DNA of 64,000 nt from Oharaeibacter diazotrophicus (GTDB lineage Bacteria; Pseudomonadota; Alphaproteobacteria; Rhizobiales; Pleomorphomonadaceae). Below are positions 34,470-43,651 of the stretch, in pieces. The notes beneath the pieces are model-generated. The model had not been told where the DNA came from. It saw only the letters and a list, made by a program, of their open reading frames with translations, and searched no databases. The stretch's first letter is position 1, and the number at the start of each line of letters is the position of its first letter. Where the stretch lies: the NCBI RefSeq assembly GCF_004362745.1, contig NZ_SNXY01000009.1:1-64000 (forward strand), read 5' to 3'. The translations under genes were made by a program, and so were the position numbers.

Positions 34470-36636
34470 CCTGCGCGCCGCCGACGTGCCGACCGAGCCG
34501 GACTATGCCGTGGCGGCGAGCGGCCCCGTCGAGACCGATCCGCGCACGCTGAAGCACGACGACACCTTCGCCGTGTTCGACACCCGCGGCGATGCCGTGC
34601 CGGGGGCGGCGCACGGCATGATCCACCGCGACGTGCGCCACCTCTCGATGTTCATGCTCACCATCGCCGGGGTGCGGCCGCTGCCGCTGAGTTCGACGGT
34701 GCGCGACGACAACGGCACGCTGACCTGCGACCTCACCAACCCCGACCTGCCAGACCCCGACGGCCTGCCGCCGCTGACCCACGGGCTGGTGCACCTGCGC
34801 CGGTCGCGCTTCCTGCACCGGGCCGCCTGCCACGAGAGCCTCGCGGTGCGCAACTTCGACGTCCGGCCGCGGCGGGTCGAGATCGCGCTCGCCTTCGGCG
34901 CCGACTTCGTCGACCTGTTCGAGATCCGCGGCGCGCGCCGGCTGAGGCGCGGCACCACGGCGCCGCCGCTGGTCGGGGCCGACACGGTCGCGCTCGCCTA
35001 CACCGGCCTCGACGACCGGACCCGGCGCACCACGCTGCGCTTCGAGCCGGCGCCGGACACGCTCGCCGCCGACCGGGCGACGTTCCGGATGACGCTGGCG
35101 CCCGGCGAGACGCGGGTGGTGTTCGTGGAAATCCGCTGCGACGGCGCGCCGCCGGCCCTCGGCGCGAGGCTCGCCTTCCGCGCCGCGCTGCAGGCCTCGC
35201 GGACGGCGCTCCGGCTGCGGCTCGCGCGCGCGGCGGCGGTGACGACCTCCAACGGCCACTTCGACGAGGGTCTGCGGCGCGCCGCGGCCGACCTCGCCAT
35301 GCTGGTCACCGACAAGCCGGACGGGCCCTACCCCTACGCCGGAGTGCCGTGGTTCTCGACGGTGTTCGGCCGCGACGCCATCGTCACCGCCTTCGAGACG
35401 CTGTGGAGCGACCCGGCGATCGCGCGCGGCGTGCTGTTCCACCTCGCCGCCAACCAGGCGACCGCCTTCGACCCGACCGCCGACGCCGAGCCCGGCAAGA
35501 TCCTGCACGAGGTGCGCTACGGCGAGATGGCCGAACTCGGCGAGGTGCCGTTCCGGCGCTACTACGGCAGCGTCGACTCCACGCCGCTGTTCGTCATGCT
35601 GGCCGGCGCCTTCCTCGAGCGCACCGGCGACGTCGCGGCCGTGCGGGTGCTGTGGCCGGCGGTCGAGGCCGCGATCGGCTGGATCGTCGAGCACGGCGAC
35701 CGCGACGGCGACGGCTTCGTCGAATACGGCCGCCGCAGCGGCGACGGCCTCGTCAACCAGGGCTGGAAGGACAGCCACGACAGCGTGTTCCACGCCGACG
35801 GGGAACTCGCCCGCGGCCCGATCGCCATCGTCGAGGTACAGGCCTATGCCTTCGCGGCCTTCCGCGCCGCCGCCGCGATCGCACGCGCGCTCGACCAGGG
35901 CGCGACGGCCGCGCGCCTCGACGCCCGCGCCGACGCGCTCGCCGACGCCTTCGACGCCGCCTTCTTCGACCCCGGGCTCGGCACCTACGTCCTCGCCCTC
36001 GACGGCGAGAAGCGGCCGTGCCGGGTGCGCAGTTCCAACGCCGGCCACGCCCTGTTCGCCGGCATCGCCCGTCCCGACCGCGCCGCCGCGGTCGCCGACG
36101 GCCTGACCGGCACCGCCGGGCATTCGGGCTGGGGCATCCGGACCATCGCGGCCGGCGAGGCGCGCTACAACCCGATGAGCTACCACAACGGCTCGGTCTG
36201 GCCGCACGACAACGCCCTGATCGCGCTGGGTCTTTCCCGCTACGGCCACGGCGACGCGGTGGCGCGGGTGTTCGAGGGCCTGTTCCGCGCCTCGGTCTAC
36301 TTCGACGTCCGGCGGATGCCGGAACTCTTCTGCGGCTTCGCGCGGATGCGCTCGCAGGGGCCGGTGGCCTATCCGGTCGCCTGCGCGCCGCAGGCCTGGG
36401 CGGCGGCGGCGCCGCTCGCCCTGCTGCAGGCCTCGCTCGGTCTGACGATCGACGCCGCGGCGGGACGGGCGGTGTTCCGCGGCCCTCACCTGCCCGACTT
36501 CCTGGACGTCGTCACCATCCGCGGCCTCGCGGTCGGGCGCGGCTCGCTCGACGTCGAGGTGCGCCGGGTCCGCGACGGCGCGGCGGTGTCGGTGCTGGAG
36601 CGCCGCGGCGAGGTCGGCGTCACGGTCGAGACGTGA
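34453..36636 (+). CDS. Amylo-alpha-1,6-glucosidase-type (GH133-like) protein
   Basis: 727 residues. The N-terminal domain (about 30-250; TFAVFDTRGDAVPGAAHGMIHRDVRHLSMF) is the glycogen-debranching N-terminal beta domain. The following (alpha/alpha)6 barrel contains PWFSTVFGRDAIVTAFETLW, NQGWKDSHDSVFHADG and YHNGSVWPHDNALIALG, the acid residues of which match the GH133/GH15-like catalytic sites. It is predicted cytoplasmic. I recall bacterial homologues of this type beside GT4 genes. It starts inside the preceding gene and is followed by a hairpin terminator. Confidence 0.85.
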   Translation: MTPMPNLRAADVPTEPDYAVAASGPVETDPRTLKHDDTFAVFDTRGDAVPGAAHGMIHRDVRHLSMFMLTIAGVRPLPLSSTVRDDNGTLTCDLTNPDLPDPDGLPPLTHGLVHLRRSRFLHRAACHESLAVRNFDVRPRRVEIALAFGADFVDLFEIRGARRLRRGTTAPPLVGADTVALAYTGLDDRTRRTTLRFEPAPDTLAADRATFRMTLAPGETRVVFVEIRCDGAPPALGARLAFRAALQASRTALRLRLARAAAVTTSNGHFDEGLRRAAADLAMLVTDKPDGPYPYAGVPWFSTVFGRDAIVTAFETLWSDPAIARGVLFHLAANQATAFDPTADAEPGKILHEVRYGEMAELGEVPFRRYYGSVDSTPLFVMLAGAFLERTGDVAAVRVLWPAVEAAIGWIVEHGDRDGDGFVEYGRRSGDGLVNQGWKDSHDSVFHADGELARGPIAIVEVQAYAFAAFRAAAAIARALDQGATAARLDARADALADAFDAAFFDPGLGTYVLALDGEKRPCRVRSSNAGHALFAGIARPDRAAAVADGLTGTAGHSGWGIRTIAAGEARYNPMSYHNGSVWPHDNALIALGLSRYGHGDAVARVFEGLFRASVYFDVRRMPELFCGFARMRSQGPVAYPVACAPQAWAAAAPLALLQASLGLTIDAAAGRAVFRGPHLPDFLDVVTIRGLAVGRGSLDVEVRRVRDGAAVSVLERRGEVGVTVET

Positions 36637-36944
36637 GCGGGACAGAGGCGACGGCATCCGACCGGATCGGTCGGGTGCCCGCATTTTCCGCGTTCCGTCA
36701 CCCCGTTCTCCTTGTGCAACAAGGGGTCGCGTCGTAATGTGTTTCCGGGATGGGGAGATCCCTTATCGGCGTGCGGCAACTGGGCCGGCGCCGGCCGTAT
36801 CTTGAACGAACCATGATTTTCGAGCCGGCGCGCACACCCGGATGTACCCGGGGGAACAGCCGGCAGGCCGTGCGTCCCACATGATTTCTACGGCGCCGGC
36901 CGAGGGGCGGCCGGCGCGTCATCTGGACATCTCGGGAGACGACC
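36637..36944. other. Intergenic region with terminator and a short palindrome
   Basis: 308 bases without a supported gene. It holds the terminator at 36655-36687, an inverted repeat CCTTGT / ACAAGG (36710-36724), and less GC-rich sequence near 36735-36835 that probably carries the promoter of the following secreted protein; no clear -35/-10 pair was chosen. Confidence 0.5.
36655..36687 (+). terminator. Terminator after the debranching-type gene
   Basis: Stem CATCCGACCG (36655-36664) with CGGTCGGGTG (36668-36677), 3-base loop, one wobble pair, followed by CCCGCATTTT. Confidence 0.55.
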
Positions 36945-39491
36945 ATGACATCTACATCCGGCGCGGGCCTCGCCCGCGCGGCGGGCGCATGTCTGTGCCT
37001 ATGGGTCACCGCGGCAGGGCCCGCGGACGCGGCCGTGTTCGACGGTCCGACCAGTTCGAGCCCGATCGTGCTGTCGCTCGACGGGCGGCTGACGTGGGTT
37101 GTCAATCCGCGCGACGACACCGTCTCGGTGATCCGCAACGACAAGCACCAGGTGCTGAAGACGATCGCCGTCGGCGACGAGCCGCGCGCGATCGCCGTCG
37201 ACCCGGACAACAAGTTCGCCTACGTGGCGAATGCGGCGGGCAGTTCGCTGTCGATCATCAAGATCGACAACGCCACCTTCGGCGGCTTCAAGGCCGCGGT
37301 GACGAAGACCGTCACCACGGGCGCCGAGCCCTGGAACGTGGTGATCTCGCCCGACGGCAAGCGCGTCTTCGTCGCCAACAGCGGCCAGGACACCATCACC
37401 GTCGTCGACACCGCGACCAATGCGTCGATCGGGCGGGTCGACGTGCGCAACAGCGTCTGCAACGTCGGCGACCGCAACCGCCACTTCCAGCCGCGCGGCA
37501 TGGCGATCACCGCCGACAGCCGGCAGCTCTACGTGACGCGCTTCCTGTCGTTCACGCGCACCAACGGCCGGCAGGCGCTCGATTCCGGCAAGGAGGGCGT
37601 GGTCTGCCGGGTGTCGATCGACACGGCGAGCACGAAGATCGCCGACTACAGGGCGGTGGAGGCGACCCCGCTCGGGGCGAGCCGGACCGGCTTCAAGATC
37701 GACAGCACCGGCGACGGCGTGCCCGACGAGACGCTCGCCTTCCCCAACCAGATGCAGAGCATCGTGATCCGCGGCAGCCGGGCCTACCTGCCGAACATCG
37801 CCGCCTCGCCGCAGGGGCCGGTGCAGTTCGCCAACTCGACCCAGGCCTTCGTCAACATCGTCGACGGCGTCGGTACCGGCAACCTGACCGACTTCGGCGC
37901 GCTCAACCTCAACGTCGGCGCCCGTGATCCCGAGCCCGGCAAGACCAAGCTGTTCTTCGCCAACGCCTGGGCGATCGCCTTCACCAACCAGAGCGGCGAC
38001 GGCAACGCCTACGCGGTATCGTCGGGCAGCGACCTCCTGGTCAAGCTGAACGTCGACGCGGCCGGCAACCTGTCGTTCACCGGCGACGCCGACACCACGC
38101 GCTACATCGACCTCAACGATCCCGCCAACCCGGAGACGTCGGGCCTCAACGCCGGCAAGAACCCGCTCGGCCTCGCGATCACCCGCAACGGCAAGGTCGC
38201 CTACGTCGCCAACTTCGTCTCCGGCAACGTCAGCAAGGTGGACCTGACCACGGACACCGTGGTCGACGTGATCCAGACGGCGAGCCGGCCGACGCCGGGC
38301 TCGGACGCCGAGATCAACCTCACCGGCGCGGAGATGTTCTTCTCCTCGCGCGGCAACTTCGTCGGGCCGGCGAGCGTCGCGCTGCACGACCGGCTGTCGT
38401 CGGAGGGCTGGCAGAACTGCGCCAGCTGCCACTTCGACGGCTGGAGCGACGGCGTGATCTGGTCGTTCCCGTCCGGCCCGCGCAAGTCGGTCAACCTCGC
38501 CGGCACCTTCAATCCGCGCAACCGGCAGCAGCAGAAGATCCTGAATTACTCCGGTATCTTCGACGAGGTCGAGGACTTCGAGCTCAACATCCGCAACGTC
38601 TCCGGTCCGGGCGCGGTGGCGACGCCGGGCCCCTGCGCCAACCCGAACACCGCGACCAGCACCTTCGACCCGAACCACGGCCTGATGATCGCCGACACCG
38701 GCAACAAGAACCGGCCGCCCTGCGTCATCGTCCCGCTCGCCAAGCGCAACGTCGGCCGGCGCGAGATGACCGTGAACCCGGCCGGCAGTTCCTCGCAGAT
38801 CAAGGCGCTGACCGCCCTCAAGGAATGGGTGCAGAACGCGGTCCGCGTGCCGACCCCGCCGCTCACGGACGCGCAGGTTGCCGGCGGCGTGCCCGCCGCC
38901 GACATCGCCGCGGGCCGGGCCCTCTACGCGGCCCAGCGCTGCGCCACCTGCCACAACGGCGGGATCTGGTCGCGGGCGCTGAAGAACTTCCCGTCGCCGC
39001 CGCCGACCTCCGCCATCGCCTGCGAGCGCGATCTCGGGGCGGCCGCGCCGGTCGGTTCGGCCTGTACCACGGCCAACGTGACGGGCAATCCGGTGGGCGT
39101 GCAGTTCCTGCCGGCGTTCCTGAAGGACATCGACTCCTTCAACCTCGGCGTCGCCGGCAAGGGCAACGGCATCGGCAAGAACGTCGGCGCCCCGGAAAAG
39201 GCCGCGCCGAACATCGTGGCCGGCGTGTCGCAGCCCCCGCAGGACGCGCTCGGCATCGACTACAACGGTGACGGCAAGGGTGCCGGCTACGTGCCGCCGG
39301 CGCTGCTCGGCGCCTTCGCGACGCCGCCCTACTACCACAACGGCGCCTGCGAGACGCTGGCCTGCGTCGTGTCCGACGTCGACCACCGCACCGCCAAGGG
39401 CACCATCCCCGACGTGCTGGGCGACCTCGCCGATCGCAAGAAGCTGGTCCGCTTCCTGGAATCGATCGGGACGCAGACCCAGCCGTTCTGA
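36945..39491 (+). CDS. Secreted beta-propeller / di-heme cytochrome c fusion
   Basis: 848 residues. A signal peptide (about 1-29, ending PADA-AVF) targets it to the periplasm. Residues about 40-470 are YVTN/YncE-like propeller repeats (VVNPRDDTVSVIRND, VANAAGSSLSIIKID, VANSGQDTITVVDT, VANFVSGNVSKVDL). The C-terminal half has two CxxCH haem sites, Cys492-His496 (CASCHFDGWSDG) and Cys666-His670 (CATCHNGG). It ends with a MauG/di-haem peroxidase-like segment, including PPYYHNGACETL. This suggests a periplasmic redox enzyme or sensor with a substrate-binding propeller. It stands alone, with a terminator-like hairpin behind it. No dedicated electron-transfer partner lies beside it. Confidence 0.82.
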   Translation: MTSTSGAGLARAAGACLCLWVTAAGPADAAVFDGPTSSSPIVLSLDGRLTWVVNPRDDTVSVIRNDKHQVLKTIAVGDEPRAIAVDPDNKFAYVANAAGSSLSIIKIDNATFGGFKAAVTKTVTTGAEPWNVVISPDGKRVFVANSGQDTITVVDTATNASIGRVDVRNSVCNVGDRNRHFQPRGMAITADSRQLYVTRFLSFTRTNGRQALDSGKEGVVCRVSIDTASTKIADYRAVEATPLGASRTGFKIDSTGDGVPDETLAFPNQMQSIVIRGSRAYLPNIAASPQGPVQFANSTQAFVNIVDGVGTGNLTDFGALNLNVGARDPEPGKTKLFFANAWAIAFTNQSGDGNAYAVSSGSDLLVKLNVDAAGNLSFTGDADTTRYIDLNDPANPETSGLNAGKNPLGLAITRNGKVAYVANFVSGNVSKVDLTTDTVVDVIQTASRPTPGSDAEINLTGAEMFFSSRGNFVGPASVALHDRLSSEGWQNCASCHFDGWSDGVIWSFPSGPRKSVNLAGTFNPRNRQQQKILNYSGIFDEVEDFELNIRNVSGPGAVATPGPCANPNTATSTFDPNHGLMIADTGNKNRPPCVIVPLAKRNVGRREMTVNPAGSSSQIKALTALKEWVQNAVRVPTPPLTDAQVAGGVPAADIAAGRALYAAQRCATCHNGGIWSRALKNFPSPPPTSAIACERDLGAAAPVGSACTTANVTGNPVGVQFLPAFLKDIDSFNLGVAGKGNGIGKNVGAPEKAAPNIVAGVSQPPQDALGIDYNGDGKGAGYVPPALLGAFATPPYYHNGACETLACVVSDVDHRTAKGTIPDVLGDLADRKKLVRFLESIGTQTQPF

Positions 39492-39513
39492 TCGGACCAG
39501 GGACGAAAACAGC

Positions 39514-39541
39514 GGCCGCAGCGAGTCTCCTCGCCGCGGCC
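39514..39541 (+). terminator. Terminator-like hairpin after the propeller/di-heme gene
   Basis: GGCCGC-A-GCGAG (39514-39525) pairs with CTCGC-C-GCGGCC (39530-39541). There is no U-run, so termination would be imperfect. Confidence 0.5.
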
Positions 39542-39616
39542 GTCGCCGTTTGCGCACCGGCGACCGCTGCGCTTGCGCCTGCCGAGGCTTGCGCTACGGT
39601 CGGCACCGACGGGCGG

Positions 39617-40393
39617 GTGGCCACGGGGACCGGACGGGTGACGGAACGGGACGAGACGGCGGGCGACGAGCGGGACGCCTCGCTGCACCAGACGATCCTC
39701 GCGGACATCGAGGGCCGGATCATCTCCGGGGCGTGGCCGCCGGGGCACCGGATCCCGTTCGAGGTCGACCTCGCCGCCGCCTACGGCTGCTCGCGGATGA
39801 CGGTCAACAAGGTGCTGACCCAGCTCGCCAAGAGCGGCCTGATCGAGCGGCGCAAGCGCTCCGGCTCCTTCGTGCGGACGCCGACCTCGCAGGCCGCTGT
39901 GATGGAGATCCGCGACATCGCCGCCGAGGTCGCCGCGCTCGGCCTCGCCTACGGCTACCGGCTCGTCCGCCGCGGCCGGCGCAAGGCGACCGCCGCCGAC
40001 CGCGCCCGACTGGAACTTCCCGCCGGCGGCACCGTGCTGCACCTCGTCTGCCTGCATTCGGCCGGACCCGAGCCGTTCTGCCTCGAGGAGCGCATCGTCA
40101 ACCTCGCGGCGGTGCCGGAGGCGGAGGCGGAGGACTTCTCGGCCGAAGCGCCCGGCGTCTGGCTGCTCCGGCAGGTGCCGTGGAGCTCGGCCGAGCACGT
40201 CGTCCGCGCCGTCGAGGCCGACGGCGAGACCGCCGAGCTGCTGGCGATCCGCCCCGGCCGGGCCTGCCTCGTCGTCGAGCGGCGCACCGCGCTCGCCGGC
40301 GCCTTCGTCACCCACGTCACCCTGACCTATCCCGGCCACCGCCACGCCCTGCAGGCCCGCTTCACGCCGGCGCAGGCGCGGGCGCCGACGTGA
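39617..40393 (+). CDS. hutC: GntR/HutC-family regulator, probable histidine utilisation repressor
   Basis: 258 residues. The N-terminal GntR winged helix (HQTILADIEGRIISGAWPPGHRIPFEVDLAAAYGCSRMTVNKVLTQLAKSGLIERRKRSGSFV) is followed by a UTRA effector domain (VLHLVCLHSAGPEPFCLEERIVNL… HVVRAVEAD… TYPGHRHALQARF), the HutC layout. HutC binds urocanate. The GTG at 39617 is provisional; GTG at 39638 is possible. Two HutC-type operators, GTNTANAC, lie at 40431-40438 (directly downstream) and 51148-51155 (before hutI). No such site is seen upstream of its own gene. An alternative role is as regulator of the dehydrogenase operon it precedes. Confidence 0.78.
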   Translation: MATGTGRVTERDETAGDERDASLHQTILADIEGRIISGAWPPGHRIPFEVDLAAAYGCSRMTVNKVLTQLAKSGLIERRKRSGSFVRTPTSQAAVMEIRDIAAEVAALGLAYGYRLVRRGRRKATAADRARLELPAGGTVLHLVCLHSAGPEPFCLEERIVNLAAVPEAEAEDFSAEAPGVWLLRQVPWSSAEHVVRAVEADGETAELLAIRPGRACLVVERRTALAGAFVTHVTLTYPGHRHALQARFTPAQARAPT

Positions 40394-40428
40394 CCGGGCG
40401 GTTGACGGCAACGGCTTGGTATTGTTCC

Positions 40429-40440
40429 ATGTCTATACAT
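40429..40440. promoter_or_regulatory. HutC-type operator before the SDR/HisD-like operon
   Basis: ATGTCTATACAT, symmetric at 10 of 12 bases, containing GTCTATAC, which fits the HutC-subfamily consensus GTMTAKAC as I remember it. It ends 47 bases before the SDR start codon, in a promoter-like position. Confidence 0.6.
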
Positions 40441-40487
40441 ACTTGGCCACTGCCCTCGGTGGCCGTCGACCTTCCCTCGGAGCGGAC

Positions 40488-41252
40488 ATGACCGGGCTGT
40501 TCGACCTTTCCGGCCGCAAGGCGCTCGTCACCGGCGCCAGCCGGGGCATCGGCCGCGCGATCGCGCTGGCGCTGGCCGGGGCCGGCGCCGACGTCGCCGT
40601 CTCGGCGCGCCGGGCGGAGGACCTTTCCGAGACCGTGGCGGCGATCACTGCGCTCGGCCGGCGGACCACCGCGGTGGCGATGGACGTGCGCGACGTCGCC
40701 GCCTGCCGCGCCGGGGTGGACGCGGCGGCGGCGGCGCTCGGCGGGCTCGACATCCTCGTCAACAACGCCGGCACCGAGGACGTCCGGCCATCGCTCGACG
40801 TCGACGAGGAGCTCTGGGAGCGGATCGTCGACACCAACCTCAAGGGCGCGTTCTTCTGCGCCCAGGCGGCGGCGCGGATCATGGCCGGCGCCGGCGGCGG
40901 GGCGATCGTGAACCTCTGCTCGCTGACGTCCTACGTCGGCATCCCCACCGCGGTGCCCTACGGTTCGTCGAAGTCGGGCCTCCTCGGCATGACGCGCGGC
41001 CTCGCCACCGAATGGGCCGCGGCGGGCATCCGCGTCAACGCGATCGCGCCCGGCTACTTCCGGACCGCCATGACCGACCGCTTCTACGAGGACGAGGCCT
41101 GGAGCGCGGGCATGCTCGCCAAGATCCCGCAGCGCCGCTTCGGCGACCTCGACGACCTCGCCGGGGTCGCGGTGTTCCTGGCGAGCCGCGCCTCCGCCTA
41201 CGTCACCGGGGAGTGCATCGCCGTCGACGGCGGCTATCTCGCCGCGATCTGA
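40488..41252 (+). CDS. SDR dehydrogenase (HpsO- or gluconate-5-dehydrogenase-like)
   Basis: 254 residues of classical SDR: TGASRGIGRAIALAL (cofactor), NNAGTE, the active Ser in LCSLTSYVG, YGSSKSG (YxxxK), and the C-terminal YVTGECIAVDGGYLAAI. It resembles gluconate 5-dehydrogenase/3-oxoacyl reductases. It is the first gene of an operon with a HisD paralogue and a zinc alcohol dehydrogenase. This gene set parallels hpsO-hpsN-hpsP of dihydroxypropanesulfonate degradation. GGAGCGGAC directly precedes the ATG. Confidence 0.75.
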   Translation: MTGLFDLSGRKALVTGASRGIGRAIALALAGAGADVAVSARRAEDLSETVAAITALGRRTTAVAMDVRDVAACRAGVDAAAAALGGLDILVNNAGTEDVRPSLDVDEELWERIVDTNLKGAFFCAQAAARIMAGAGGGAIVNLCSLTSYVGIPTAVPYGSSKSGLLGMTRGLATEWAAAGIRVNAIAPGYFRTAMTDRFYEDEAWSAGMLAKIPQRRFGDLDDLAGVAVFLASRASAYVTGECIAVDGGYLAAI

Positions 41253-41318
41253 GCCCCTCCCCCGCCCTTTCCCTTCAGCCGCCGCGCGCGGGCTCGGCCC
41301 GCCGACGAGGAACACCCC

Positions 41319-42641
41319 ATGGCCGACGTTTCCTTCCACGACCTCTCCCTCCTCGACGACGCCGCCCGCGCCCGGCTGCTGAAGCGCTCGGAGGCCGACC
41401 TGACGTCCTTCGTCGAGCGTGCCCGGCCGATCGTCGAGGCGGTGCGCAGCGAGGGCGACGCGGCGCTGGTGCGTTTCGGCCGCGAGCTCGACAAGGCCGA
41501 CGTGACGGCCGCGACGCTGAAGGTGTCCGAGGCCGAGTTCGACGCCGCCTTCGAGGCGGTCGCGCCCGAGGTGGTCGAGGCGATCCGCTTCGGCATCGAG
41601 AACATCCGCGTCTTCCACGAGGAGCAGAAGCCGGAGGCGATGTGGCTGAAGGAGATCCGGCCCGGCGGCTTTGCCGGCGACCGCTTCACGCCGATCCGCT
41701 CGGTGGCGCTCTACGTGCCGCGCGGCAAGGGCGCCTTCCCGTCGGTGACGATGATGACGGCGGTGCCGGCGGTGGTGGCCGGCGTGCCCGAACTCTCGAT
41801 CGTGACGCCGCCGACGCCGGACGGCTCGGTCGACGCCGCGACGCTGGTGGCGGCCCGCCTCGCCGGGGTCGGCACGGTCTACAAGTGCGGTGGCGCACAG
41901 GCCGTCGCCGCGGTCGCCTACGGCACCGAGACGGTGAAACCGGCGCTGAAGATCGTCGGCCCCGGCAGTCCGTGGGTGGTGGCGGCCAAGCGCCTGCTCG
42001 CCGGCGTGATCGATCCCGGCCTGCCGGCCGGCCCGTCCGAGGCGATCATCTTCGCCGACGGCAGCGTCCATGGCGGCCTCGCCGCGCTCGATCTCCTGGT
42101 CGAGGCCGAACACGGGCCGGATTCCTCGGCCTATCTCGTCACCCACGAGCGCCGCGTCGCCGAGGAGGCGCTCGCCGCCCTGCCCGACCACTGGGCCCGG
42201 ATGACCGAACAGCGCGTCGACTTCTCGCGCGCGGTGCTGTGCGGCCCGCACGGCGGCGTCGTGCTGACGCCGTCGCTGGAGGAGAGCTACCGCTTCGTCA
42301 ACGACTACGCGCCCGAGCACCTCGAGATCCTCTCGACCGACCCGTTCGCCCATCTCGGCCGCATCACCGAGGCGGCGGAGATCCTGATGGGCCCGCACAC
42401 GCCGGTGACGATCGGCAATTTCGGCCTCGGCCCCAACGCCGTGCTGCCGACCAGTCGCTGGGCGCGCACCTACGGGCCGTTGTCGGTGACCGACTTCGTC
42501 AAGCGCTCTTCGATCGGCTACGTCACCGCCGGCGGCTACGAGACCTTCGCCCGGCACGCCCGCACGCTGGCGACCTACGAGGGCTTCTCCTCGCACTACA
42601 ACGCCGTCTCCGAGATGCGCGCGCCCTACCTGCCGAAATGA
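41319..42641 (+). CDS. Histidinol dehydrogenase paralogue, probably not acting on histidinol (HpsN-like)
   Basis: 440 residues with the HisD fold: [28 protein letters not shown] (NAD region), [18 protein letters not shown] (catalytic Glu333-His334) and the C-terminal metal His426. By alignment from memory with E. coli HisD, the metal Gln259 is Glu262 here, metal/substrate Asp360 is Asn367 ([14 protein letters not shown]), and substrate His367 is Ala374. These changes argue against histidinol. They match the HisD-paralogue branch that includes sulfopropanediol 3-dehydrogenase (HpsN). It would oxidise a primary alcohol to a carboxylate with 2 NAD+. Confidence 0.78.
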   Translation: MADVSFHDLSLLDDAARARLLKRSEADLTSFVERARPIVEAVRSEGDAALVRFGRELDKADVTAATLKVSEAEFDAAFEAVAPEVVEAIRFGIENIRVFHEEQKPEAMWLKEIRPGGFAGDRFTPIRSVALYVPRGKGAFPSVTMMTAVPAVVAGVPELSIVTPPTPDGSVDAATLVAARLAGVGTVYKCGGAQAVAAVAYGTETVKPALKIVGPGSPWVVAAKRLLAGVIDPGLPAGPSEAIIFADGSVHGGLAALDLLVEAEHGPDSSAYLVTHERRVAEEALAALPDHWARMTEQRVDFSRAVLCGPHGGVVLTPSLEESYRFVNDYAPEHLEILSTDPFAHLGRITEAAEILMGPHTPVTIGNFGLGPNAVLPTSRWARTYGPLSVTDFVKRSSIGYVTAGGYETFARHARTLATYEGFSSHYNAVSEMRAPYLPK

Positions 42642-42652
42642 GGAGAGCGGCG

Positions 42653-43642
42653 ATGAAGGCCGTCAGACTGCACGCCGCCGGGGACCTCCGCGTCGAGGAC
42701 CTGCCTGAGCCGGGCGCGCCGGGCCCGGGCGAGGTGTCGCTGAAGGTGCTCGCCGCCGGGATCTGCGGCTCGGACGTGCACAACTTCCGCACCGGCCAGT
42801 GGCTGACCGGGACGCCGCGCGTCGCCGGCCACGAGTTCTCGGCCGAGGTTGTGGCGGTCGGCGGCGGCGTCGCGGGCCTCGCCCCCGGCGACAGGGTGGT
42901 GGCCGACTCGCGCTTCTGGTGCGGCGATTGCGACGCCTGCCGCGCCGGCCGGCGCAACCTCTGCCGCCGGCTCGGCTTCGTCGGCGAGGTCTGCGACGGC
43001 GGCTTCGCGCCGTTCACGGTGCTGCCCGCGCGGCTGGTCGAGAAGGTGCCGGCCGGGACCGATCCGGTGGCGGCCGCGATGGCCGAGCCGCTGGCGGTGG
43101 CGCTGCACGCGATCCGCCGGCTGCCGGTGCCGGCCGGCGCGCCGGTGCTGGTGGCGGGCTGCGGGCCGATCGGCGGGCTGGTGGCGCTGCTCGTCTCGCG
43201 GCTGCACGACGGCCCGCTGCTGGTCGCCGACCGCAACGCCGCCCGGCTGGCGCTGGTGGCCGGCGAGACCGGCGCCGAGCCGATCGACCTCGCGGATGGC
43301 GCCGGGCGGGTCCGCCATGCCTTCGACGCCACCGGCAGCGTCGCGGTGGTCGAGGCGCTGGTGCGTGGGCTCGGCGGTGGCGGCGGGCTCTGCCTCGTCG
43401 GCATCTCGCACGGCGCCTTCCCGCTCGACCCCAACCTGCTGGTGGAGCGCGAGATCGCCCTCGTCGGCAGCCACGCCTTCACCGACGAACTGCCCGAGGT
43501 GGTAGCGATGCTCGAGGGCCTGTCGCCGGCACTCCGGCGCTTCGTCGACGGCGAGCACGGGCTCGACGACGCGCCGGCCGCCTATGCCCGGATCATCGCC
43601 GGTGAGGCGACCGGGCTGAAGACCATCCTGCGGCCGGTCTGA
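42653..43642 (+). CDS. Zinc-dependent alcohol dehydrogenase (MDR; HpsP-like)
   Basis: 329 residues. Catalytic zinc site CGSD and GHEFSAEV; structural zinc Cys cluster in CGDCDACRAGRRNLCRR; cofactor domain VLVAGCGPIGGLVALL; typical of threonine/sorbitol-type dehydrogenases. GAGGAGAG lies 3-8 bases before the ATG, 11 bases after the HisD-like stop, so it is cotranscribed. With the SDR it could interconvert enantiomers of a secondary alcohol for the HisD-like enzyme. It converges on hutF with only 9 bases between. Confidence 0.82.
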   Translation: MKAVRLHAAGDLRVEDLPEPGAPGPGEVSLKVLAAGICGSDVHNFRTGQWLTGTPRVAGHEFSAEVVAVGGGVAGLAPGDRVVADSRFWCGDCDACRAGRRNLCRRLGFVGEVCDGGFAPFTVLPARLVEKVPAGTDPVAAAMAEPLAVALHAIRRLPVPAGAPVLVAGCGPIGGLVALLVSRLHDGPLLVADRNAARLALVAGETGAEPIDLADGAGRVRHAFDATGSVAVVEALVRGLGGGGGLCLVGISHGAFPLDPNLLVEREIALVGSHAFTDELPEVVAMLEGLSPALRRFVDGEHGLDDAPAAYARIIAGEATGLKTILRPV

Positions 43643-43651
43643 CGCGGGGGC

